DNA from: Aestuariimicrobium kwangyangense DSM 21549 | Lineage (GTDB): Bacteria; Actinomycetota; Actinomycetes; Propionibacteriales; Propionibacteriaceae | Assembly (NCBI RefSeq): GCF_000421525.1 | Contig: NZ_ATXE01000001.1 | Location: 1,397,121-1,461,120, forward strand | Length of the DNA: 64,000 nt | Direction: 5' to 3' | Part shown: one piece after another, positions 52,913-64,000 of the stretch | How positions within the stretch are numbered: position 1 is the first letter of the stretch | Layout of the letters: the number at the start of each line of letters is the position of its first letter | Program-made: the position numbers and the translations under genes | The notes under the pieces: model-generated | What the model saw: the letters and a program-made list of their open reading frames with translations, nothing else | Told to the model about the DNA's origin: nothing | Database searches by the model: none

Positions 52913-55425
52913 GGGCACCCCTGTCATGGCTGCGGGAGCTCGTGCAGCTGCCCGCCGACATCACCACGACCCAGATCGCCGACCGCTGGACCCGCGCCGG
53001 CCTCAACGTCGAACGCATCGAGTCCACCGGCGGGGACGTCAGTGGTCCGGTGGTCATCGGACGTGTGCTCAGCCTGGTCGAGGAACCGCAGAAGAACGGC
53101 AAGACCATTCGCTGGTGCCGGGTCGACGTCGGCCCGCAGTTCAACGAACCCGCCACCGCGGACGAGCCCGCGGGTCGGGGTATCGTCTGCGGCGCATCGA
53201 ACTTCAAGGTGGGCGACCACGTGGTGGTGGCACTACCCGGAGCGGTTCTGCCGGGGGACTTCGCCATCGCGGCCCGCAAGACCTACGGGCACGTCTCCGA
53301 CGGCATGATCTGCGCCGAGGACGAGCTCGGGTTGGGCAGCGACCACGCCGGAATCATGGTGCTGCCGGAGGTGCTCGACGGACGTCCGCTGGTGCTGGGT
53401 GACGATGCCCTTGACGTGCTGAAGGCCCGCGACGAGGTGATCGAGGCCGACATCACCCCCGACACCGGCTACTGCCTGTCGATGCGAGGACTGGCGCGCG
53501 AGACGGCACAGGCGTTCGGCGTGGGCTTCACCGATCCCTACTCGTCACCAGTGCCACCGGAGACCTCGTCCGGTCACCCGGTCCTGGTTGACGACCCATC
53601 GGGGTGTTCGTTGTTCACGGCGACCACCGTCACGGGGATCGACCCCCATCGTCCCTCGCCCAGCTGGTTGGTGCGCAGGCTCGAGGCCTCGGGCATGCGC
53701 TCCATCTCACTGGTGGTCGACATCACCAACTACGTCATGCTCGAGTCGGGTCAGCCGCTGCACGCCTACGACGGCGACTCCCTGCAGGGTGCGATCGTGG
53801 TGCGGCGGGCGCGTGAGGGCGAGACGTTGACGACCCTGGACGACGTCACCCGCGACCTGCGCGTGGGCGATGACCTGCTCATCTGCGACGACTCCGGGCC
53901 GATCGGTCTCGCGGGTGTCATGGGGGGCGCCACGACGGAGGTGACGGCCTCGACCACGACCGTCGTCCTCGAGGCGGCAACCTTCGATGCCGTGACGATC
54001 GCTCGCGCTTTCCGCGCCCACAAGCTGCCCAGCGAGGCCAGCAAGCGGTTCGAGCGCGGGGTCGACCCAGCCCTGGCGTGGGCGGCGGGTCAACGTGCCG
54101 CCGCCTTGATGGCCGAGCTCGCGGGGGGCACTGTCTCAGCCGCTGCGACCATCGTGGGGGGCCCTCGTGCCATGCCTGCACAACGCATTTCCGCCGACCT
54201 GCCGGCCACCATCCTGGGCGCCGACATCGGTCATGACGAGGTGATGGAGGTGCTGCGCGCGTCCGGGTGCGAGGTCGAGGTGATCGGCTCCGAACTGCGG
54301 GTGGTGCCGCCCACCTGGCGCGGCGACCTGGTCGACCCCTACGACTACGTCGAAGAGGTCGGACGCAAGGTGGGCTTCGAACGCATCGGCTCCGTGCTGC
54401 CCGTCGCCACCTCTGGGCGCGGACTCCCGAGCGGGCAGCGGGGGAGACGCACCGTTGGCCGCGCCGCTGCGGACGCCGGGTTCGTGGAGCTGATCACCCT
54501 GCCGTTCGTCTCGGACGATGAACTCACCCGCCTCGGCCTTCCCGAAGGCGACCCCCGACTGTCGGCAGTGAAACTGCAGAACCCCTTGTCGGACGCCCAG
54601 CCGTATTTGCGAACAACGCTGCTCGGTGGACTGATGACAGCGGTGGGGCGCAACACCTCTCGAGGCCAGGACGACCTGGCGCTGTTCGAGATCGGCAGTG
54701 TGTTCCATCAGCGTGGGGATGCCGTCGCTGCGCCGATGCCCTCGGTGTCGGCTCGTCCCTCCGAGCACGACATCGCCGCCCTCGATGCGGCACTGCCTGA
54801 CCAGCCACGCATGCTCGCGGCGATCGTCACCGGCCAGTGGCGCGCGGCGGGTTGGCGGGGACCTGCCGTCCCGGCGGACTGGACCCATGTGGCAGCGCTG
54901 GCCGAGGCCGTGGCAGCCTCGGTTGGTCTGCGACTGGTCCGCCGAAACGCCGAGCACGCCCCCTGGCACCCCGGCAGATGCGCCGAACTCCTGGTGGATG
55001 GCGCTGTGATCGGCCATGTCGGGGAGTTGCACCCCGAGGTGGCACGGGCATGGGGTCTGCCCGAGCGTCCCGCCGCGCTCGAACTCGACCTCGACGCGCT
55101 GTTGGCGGCCGCGCCGGGGCCCGGGGAGGTGGCACCCCTGCGCACGGCCATGGTCGCCAAGGAGGACGTGGCCCTGATCGTGGACGAGAGCGTGGCCGCG
55201 TCCGACGTGCGCGATGCCTTGGTGGAGGGTGCCGGAGACCTGCTCGACTCGGTCCGGTTGTTCGACGTGTACCGCTCCGAGCAGGTGGGCCAGGGCAAGA
55301 AGTCCCTCGCGTTCGCGCTCAAGTTGCGGGGGGCGGCCACCCTGACCGACGCCGAAGCGGCTGAGGCGCGGGACCGCGCCGTCGCGGTCGCCGTCGAGCG
55401 GTTCGGCGCGGTGCACCGAGCCTGA
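52909..55425 (+). CDS. pheT: Phenylalanine-tRNA ligase beta subunit
   Basis: 838 aa. MRAPLSWLRELVQLP is the standard start; the EMAP-like tRNA-binding domain (about 40-160), B3/B4 editing domain (about 215-400), B5 domain (about 415-490) and the C-terminal ferredoxin-like anticodon-binding domain (about 740-838, ending VAVAVERFGAVHRA) follow in order. Beta chain of the complex with pheS. Confidence 0.96.
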   Translation: MRAPLSWLRELVQLPADITTTQIADRWTRAGLNVERIESTGGDVSGPVVIGRVLSLVEEPQKNGKTIRWCRVDVGPQFNEPATADEPAGRGIVCGASNFKVGDHVVVALPGAVLPGDFAIAARKTYGHVSDGMICAEDELGLGSDHAGIMVLPEVLDGRPLVLGDDALDVLKARDEVIEADITPDTGYCLSMRGLARETAQAFGVGFTDPYSSPVPPETSSGHPVLVDDPSGCSLFTATTVTGIDPHRPSPSWLVRRLEASGMRSISLVVDITNYVMLESGQPLHAYDGDSLQGAIVVRRAREGETLTTLDDVTRDLRVGDDLLICDDSGPIGLAGVMGGATTEVTASTTTVVLEAATFDAVTIARAFRAHKLPSEASKRFERGVDPALAWAAGQRAAALMAELAGGTVSAAATIVGGPRAMPAQRISADLPATILGADIGHDEVMEVLRASGCEVEVIGSELRVVPPTWRGDLVDPYDYVEEVGRKVGFERIGSVLPVATSGRGLPSGQRGRRTVGRAAADAGFVELITLPFVSDDELTRLGLPEGDPRLSAVKLQNPLSDAQPYLRTTLLGGLMTAVGRNTSRGQDDLALFEIGSVFHQRGDAVAAPMPSVSARPSEHDIAALDAALPDQPRMLAAIVTGQWRAAGWRGPAVPADWTHVAALAEAVAASVGLRLVRRNAEHAPWHPGRCAELLVDGAVIGHVGELHPEVARAWGLPERPAALELDLDALLAAAPGPGEVAPLRTAMVAKEDVALIVDESVAASDVRDALVEGAGDLLDSVRLFDVYRSEQVGQGKKSLAFALKLRGAATLTDAEAAEARDRAVAVAVERFGAVHRA

Positions 55426-55459
55426 GGGCTCTCGCCCGTCTCACCCGGCGACAGCGACT

Positions 55460-57699
<2,240 letters not shown>

Positions 57700-57703
<4 letters not shown>

Positions 57704-58632
57704 GCCGCGTGCGCGCCGACGACACCGAAGCCCTGCAGCGCAAGGCGTCCACCCTGATCGAGGCGCTGCCCTGGCTGAGCGAGTACGCCGGGAAGATCGT
57801 CGTCATCAAGTACGGCGGCAACGCCATGGTCAACGACGATCTCAAGCGAGCCTTCGCCGAGGACATCGTCTTCCTGCGCCGTTGCGGGGTGCTACCGGTG
57901 GTCGTGCACGGGGGCGGTCCGCAGATCTCGTCGATGCTGAAGCGACTCGACATCTCCTCGGAGTTCCGGGCCGGTTTCCGGGTCACCACCCCCGAGGCCA
58001 TGGAGGTGGTCCGGATGGTGCTCGTCGGCCAGGTCGGACGAGAACTCGTGGGCCTGATCAACGCCCACGGCCCGTTCGCCATCGGCATGTCAGGAGAGGA
58101 CGGGGGGCTGTTCACGGCAGTCCGTCGTGGGGTCGAGATCGACGGTGAGGATGTCGACCTGGGACTGGTGGGCGACGTCGCCGAGGTGCGCGCCCAAGGG
58201 GTGCTCGACCTGGTGCACAAGGGCCGCATCCCGGTCGTGGCCTCGGTCGCTCCCAATGCAGAGGGCGAGGTGCACAATCTCAATGCCGACACCGCCGCAG
58301 CCGCCCTCGCCGTTGCCCTGGGGGCCGAGCGACTGGTGATGATGACCGATGTCGCGGGCCTCTATGCCGACTGGCCCACCTCCGACACCGTGATCACGCA
58401 GATCTCGGCGGACGAGCTGCGCGAGCTCATGCCCCGACTGGAGTCGGGCATGGTGCCGAAGATGGAGGCCTGTCTGCGTGCCGTCACCGAGGGGGTGCCC
58501 AAGGCGACCATCATCGATGGGCGCATCCAGCACTGCCTGCTGCTCGAGATCTTCACCGACGACGGCATCGGCACCCTCGTCCAGAACGAACCCTCGTCCT
58601 TCCCCACACCCGAGAGCGGAGCCACCGCATGA
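57700..58632 (+). CDS. argB: Acetylglutamate kinase
   Basis: 310 aa, phosphorylates N-acetylglutamate. KYGGNAM (Lys and Gly-rich loop), [13 protein letters not shown] and the C-terminal [25 protein letters not shown] are diagnostic. An N-terminal helix (about 8-25) of the type used in arginine-inhibited hexamers is present, so feedback control is likely. Confidence 0.96.
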
Positions 58633-59851
58633 GCCAGCCCACCGCAGCCGACCTGACGCTGCCCGAGGCCTCCGACGCCCCAGCCCTCAGCGAGCGTTAC
58701 CAGCAGGTGATGATGAATGCCTTCGGAGGGCCGAAGCGGGTCTTCGTCCGCGGTGAGGGCTGTCACGTGTGGGACGACCAGGGCCGCAAGTACCTCGACC
58801 TTCTGTCGGGGCTCGCTGTCACAGCACTCGGCCACGCCCACCCGGCGGTGCTGTCGGCGATCACCTCGCAGCTGTCGACCCTGGGTCACGTGTCCAACTT
58901 CTTCGCCACTCCCGCCCAGGTCACCCTGGCCGAGAAGCTGGTGCACCTGGTGGCCCCCGCCAGCGGAACCGGGCAGGCCCGGGTCTTCTTCACCAACTCG
59001 GGTACCGAGGCCAATGAGGCTGCCTTCAAGCTGACCCGGTTGACGGGCCGCACCAGGATCATCGCGATGGAGGGAAGCTTCCACGGACGCACCATGGGAG
59101 CTCTGGCGATCACCTCCAACGTGAAGTACCGCGAGCCCTTCGCCCCGCTGCCCGGCGACGTCACCTTCGTGCCCTACGGCGACTCCGAGGCCTTGGCCGA
59201 GGCGATGGACGACCGGACGGCAGCAGTCGTGATCGAACCCATCCAGGGCGAGAACGGCGTGGTGGTGCCCCCCGACGACTTCCTCACCCACGCCCGAGAA
59301 CTCTGCGATGCCCACGGTGCCCTGCTGTGGTTCGACGAGGTGCAGACCGGTATGGGACGCACCGGCCGGTGGCTCGCCTCGCACCCGGTCACACCCGACC
59401 TGGTGACCTTGGCCAAAGGGTTGGGCAACGGATTCCCAGTGGGGGCGTGCATCGGCATCGGACGGGCTGCCTCACTGTTGCAGCCGGGCCAGCACGGCAC
59501 CACCTTCGGTGGCAACCCGGTGGCCGCCATCGCTGGACTCGCGGTGATCGGGGTGATCGAGCGGGACGGTTTGCTCCGCAACGCGATCGAGCGGGGGGAG
59601 CAGTTGGTGCGCGAGGTCGAGGGGTTGGACGATCCCCTCGTCGACCACGTTCGCGGCGCCGGTCTGCTGCGCGGCATCGTGCTCACCGAGCAGGTCGCCA
59701 CCAGTGTGTCCGATGCGCTGCTCGACGCCGGCTACATCGTCAACGCCCCTCGCCCCGATGTCATCCGGGTCGCACCCCCGCTGATCATCACCGAGGGGCA
59801 GATCAGCTCCTTCGTCCAGGCCTTGGCGACAGCCCTGCGGGATGCCCGGCC

Positions 59852-59855
<4 letters not shown>
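58629..59855 (+). CDS. argD: Acetylornithine aminotransferase
   Basis: 408 aa, class III PLP transaminase. [17 protein letters not shown] binds the cofactor, [12 protein letters not shown] holds the PLP Asp, and the Schiff-base Lys is in [16 protein letters not shown] (about 262). Overlaps argB and argR by 4 bp. argF, often next, is missing here. Confidence 0.96.
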
Positions 59856-61845
<1,990 letters not shown>

Positions 61846-61910
61846 GCGGGCGCGAGGCCTCCCGGTGTTCACCCTGGGATGGTGGGGCGGACTCGAGCGC
61901 ACGCGCTCGG

Positions 61911-61916
61911 TAGGCT
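61911..61916 (+). promoter_or_regulatory. -10 hexamer for leaderless tyrS
   Basis: TAGGCT (61911-61916) ends 6 nt before GTG 61923. No Shine-Dalgarno. Confidence 0.5.
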
Positions 61917-61922
61917 GATCGG

Positions 61923-63188
61923 GTGAATGCGGTCTTCGACGAACTGTCCTGGCGCGGCTTGGTCGCGCACTCCACCGATGCCGAGGCGCTCGCCCAGCAT
62001 CTGGACGATGGGCCCGTCACGTTCTACGTCGGCTTCGACCCCACGGCGCCGAGCATCCACATGGGCAACCTGGTGCAGTTGATCGTTGCGCGACACCTGC
62101 AAGCCGCCGGCCACAAGCCCCTGCTGCTGGTGGGCGGTTCGACCGGCCTGATCGGCGACCCCAAGGAGTCGGGGGAGCGGGTCATGAACCCCGTTGACCA
62201 GGTGCACGCCTGGGTGGAGAAGATCAGGGCTCAGGTGAGTCGGTTCGTCAGCTTCGAGGGTGCCAACGCTGCCGAGGTGGTCAACAACTACGACTGGACG
62301 GCCAACCTGTCGACCCTCGACTTCCTCCGGGACGTGGGCAAGCACTTCCCTGTGAACCGGATGTTGGCCAGGGACGTGGTGTCACGCCGCCTCGAGTCGG
62401 GCATCAGCTACACCGAGTTCAGCTACGTGCTGCTGCAGAGCCTCGACTACCGCGAGCTCTTCCGGTCGAAGGGTGCCACCCTGCAGACAGGTGGCTCGGA
62501 CCAGTGGGGGAACATCACCGCTGGGGTCGAACTGATCCGCCGGTCGGAAGGTGCACGCGTGCACGCCTTGGCGACACCGCTGCTCACCAAGGCCGACGGC
62601 AGCAAGTTCGGCAAGACGGAGTCCGGCACCGTCTGGCTGGACGCCCAGATGACCTCGCCCTACGCCTTCCACCAGTTCTTCCTGAATGCCGAGGACGCAA
62701 AGGTCATCGAGTACCTCAAGGTCTTCTCACCCCGCGGGCGTGACGAGATCGACGAACTCGAGCGCCAGGTGACCGAGGAACCGTGGAAGCGAGCCGCGCA
62801 GAAGGCCCTGGCCGATGACATCACAGACCTGGTGCACTCCGTGGACGACCGAAGGGCTGCCGTGGCTGCTGCCGAGGCGCTGTTCGGGAAGGGTGACCTG
62901 CGTGCGCTACCTGCGGCCACGGTGCGGGCCGTGGCCCACGAGGTGGGAGGCGTCGAGCTGACCGACGGCACCCTGCCCAACGTGGTGGATGCACTCATGC
63001 TGGCCGGCGTCGTGGACTCGAAGGGAGCCGCGCGCCGCGCCGTGGACGAGGGCGGTGCCTACCTCAACAACGAGAAGGTCACCGACCCCGAGCGCAGACT
63101 CGTGGCCGACGACCTGCTGCCGGGCGGAGTGGCACTGCTCCGCCGGGGCAAGCGGACCCTTGGCGCCCTGCTGCTGCCCAGGGGTTGA
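61923..63188 (+). CDS. tyrS: Tyrosine-tRNA ligase
   Basis: 421 aa, class I synthetase. HIGH motif: FDPTAPSIHMGN; KMSKS-type loop: KFGKTESG near residue 222; Tyr-binding GGSDQWGNI. A C-terminal S4 domain (about 350-421: MLAGVVDSKGAARRAVDEGGAYLNNEKV) binds tRNA. GTG start fits the leaderless -10. No T-box or other leader is visible. Confidence 0.96.
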   Translation: MNAVFDELSWRGLVAHSTDAEALAQHLDDGPVTFYVGFDPTAPSIHMGNLVQLIVARHLQAAGHKPLLLVGGSTGLIGDPKESGERVMNPVDQVHAWVEKIRAQVSRFVSFEGANAAEVVNNYDWTANLSTLDFLRDVGKHFPVNRMLARDVVSRRLESGISYTEFSYVLLQSLDYRELFRSKGATLQTGGSDQWGNITAGVELIRRSEGARVHALATPLLTKADGSKFGKTESGTVWLDAQMTSPYAFHQFFLNAEDAKVIEYLKVFSPRGRDEIDELERQVTEEPWKRAAQKALADDITDLVHSVDDRRAAVAAAEALFGKGDLRALPAATVRAVAHEVGGVELTDGTLPNVVDALMLAGVVDSKGAARRAVDEGGAYLNNEKVTDPERRLVADDLLPGGVALLRRGKRTLGALLLPRG

Positions 63189-63448
63189 CCGAGGCCCGGG
63201 AGGGCGCGAATCCTGTCTGGCTTGGGGCGGCGCGATGTCGACAAGCTCACACCGACCGGGTTTGCGCGATCGGTGACCTGCGCGTAATGTTTACCGAGCC
63301 TTGAAGGTGAGACGGACGGCGGAGCTCCTCGGAGTGGAGCCGGACGGACCCAGGGCCACATCTCTTGAACATCCCTCACGGGATGAGTGTGCGTACAGCT
63401 CGTACCCACTCGGATCGTGAATGACGCAAGAATGTGCAGGGAGGCGGA
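63189..63448. other. tyrS-rrn intergenic region
   Basis: No convincing gene. A possible extra rrn promoter is TTTGCG/TAATGT (63258-63263 and 63282-63287, 18-bp spacing), and an imperfect GC-rich dyad around 63310-63345 may end tyrS. Neither is strong. Confidence 0.4.
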
Positions 63449-63478
63449 TTTGACCCGGCTCCCGAATACAACTAAAGT
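63449..63478 (+). promoter_or_regulatory. rrn promoter P1
   Basis: TTTGAC (63449-63454) and TAAAGT (63473-63478), 18-bp spacing (17 if read as TTGACC). The surrounding block GGCGGATTTGAC...TAAAGTT...GTTGCCCC recurs ~125 bp downstream as P2. Confidence 0.6.
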
Positions 63479-63573
63479 TCATCAGGTTGCCCCACGGGGC
63501 AGCTGATCCTCGGAGAAGAAAATGGAATCCATTCCTGGATGACATTGAATCGAAAAGGAACCAAGCCGGCGGA

Positions 63574-63604
63574 TTTGACTCCGAAGGCGAGGAAGAAGTA
63601 AAGT
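63574..63604 (+). promoter_or_regulatory. rrn promoter P2
   Basis: TTTGAC (63574-63579) and TAAAGT (63599-63604), 18-19-bp spacing, in the same context as P1: a duplicated promoter module. Confidence 0.6.
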
Positions 63605-63663
63605 TTCACGAGTTGCCCCTTGCGGATGGCCTTCGGGTTGGATGTGTGGGTCGCACCCGAATC

Positions 63664-63691
63664 TTGAGAACTCAACAGCGTGCTTTATAGT
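63664..63691 (+). promoter_or_regulatory. rrn promoter P3 or conserved rrn leader motif
   Basis: TTGAGA (63664-63669) and TATAGT (63686-63691), 16-bp spacing. TTGAGAACTCAACAGCGTGC also resembles a conserved actinobacterial rRNA leader/spacer element, so processing or antitermination rather than promotion is possible. Lower GC and T-runs continue to the 16S start. Confidence 0.45.
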
Positions 63692-63864
63692 CAATGCTAT
63701 GTAATGACGATATTTTTTGTCTCGTGCCTGGGCTGGCCCTTTTTGGGGTTGGTTTGGGTGGAGATTCCTTTGATGAATGACAGTAAGATCCAGCAATGGT
63801 TTCTTTTGTCGGGATTCGGAACTCTTGGCTGCCTTGCCTTTTTTTGGTGGGGTGGTTGTTGTTT

Positions 63865-64000
63865 TCAACGGAGAGTTTGATCCTGGCTCAGGACGAACGC
63901 TGGCGGCGTGCTTAACACATGCAAGTCGAGCGGTAAGGCCTTTCGGGGTACACGAGCGGCGAACGGGTGAGTAACACGTGAGTAACCTGCCCCAGACTTT
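63865..64000 (+). rRNA. rrs: 16S ribosomal RNA, 5' end (truncated by window)
   Basis: The universal 27F site AGAGTTTGATCCTGGCTCAG is at 63872-63891, placing E. coli position 1 at 63865. GCGGCGTGCTTAACACATGC and the GGTGAGTAACACGTGAGTAA segment follow. The 3' part is outside. ORFs in this stretch, on either strand, are not genes. Confidence 0.97.

Noticed and set aside
63482..63868. 128-aa minus-strand ORF before the 16S gene, and small plus ORFs there
   Set aside because: They lie across rrn promoters and leader; the lower GC makes chance ORFs look unusual, with no ribosome-binding site or domain.

Overview
The window is high-GC DNA with GTG starts, 4-bp ATGA/GTGA stop-start overlaps and a typical actinobacterial core gene order. 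Its right edge enters a 16S rRNA gene whose first ~135 bases look like Propionibacteriaceae (a Luteococcus/Tessaracoccus-like lineage is my recall-based guess). Mycothiol ligase (mshC), DUF3090, the DUF2469 protein, a type-B SdhCAB complex and a PnuC-type riboflavin transporter behind an FMN riboswitch all fit an actinobacterium. Almost everything is chromosomal housekeeping; I see no prophage, IS element, integrase or CRISPR array.

Layout. 0-8 kb: 3' part of RNase J, rpmB, recG-rsmD-coaD, a YceD/DUF177 gene with rpmF, rnc and mutM. 8-18 kb: a GtrA membrane protein, smc, a tiny membrane ORF, ftsY, a membrane-anchored esterase-like protein, ffh and a His-rich amidohydrolase. 18-26 kb: rpsP-khpA, rimM-trmD, then sdhCAB and a divergent ECF sigma factor/membrane partner pair separating trmD from rplS. 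26-31.5 kb: rplS, lepB-rnhB-DUF2469, yraN-comM-dprA. 31.5-36.9 kb: the most accessory-looking stretch: a large secreted PGRP/FG-GAP protein, a two-TM protein, a DinB-like protein with DRGGS repeats, a methyltransferase between two arrays of ~20-bp repeats, and tRNA-Leu(GAG). 37-45 kb: M20 peptidase, aldo/keto reductase, the conserved phosphatase-DUF3090-SCO1664 set, a solitary phage-tail-tube-like two-domain protein, a RIO-type kinase with a micro-ORF in its leader, and mshC. 45-48.5 kb: FMN riboswitch-ribM, hisE-hisG, and PH-domain and other membrane proteins. 48.5-55.4 kb: an SseB-like gene, infC-rpmI-rplT behind an attenuator-like leader, a SpoU methyltransferase and pheST. 55.4-63.2 kb: argCJBD-argR-argH behind a perfect ArgR-type palindrome (argF and argG absent), then tyrS. 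63.2-64 kb: a lower-GC rrn promoter/leader region and the 16S start.

Together these genes serve translation (ribosomal proteins, IF3, aminoacyl-tRNA synthetases, rRNA/tRNA modification), protein targeting (Ffh/FtsY/LepB), chromosome maintenance (SMC, RecG, MutM, RNase HII, DprA/ComM), respiration (SDH) and amino-acid and thiol biosynthesis. The main regulatory theme is leaderless transcription: a TANNNT-like -10 hexamer lies 6-9 nt before the start codon of about 15 genes, usually without a Shine-Dalgarno sequence.
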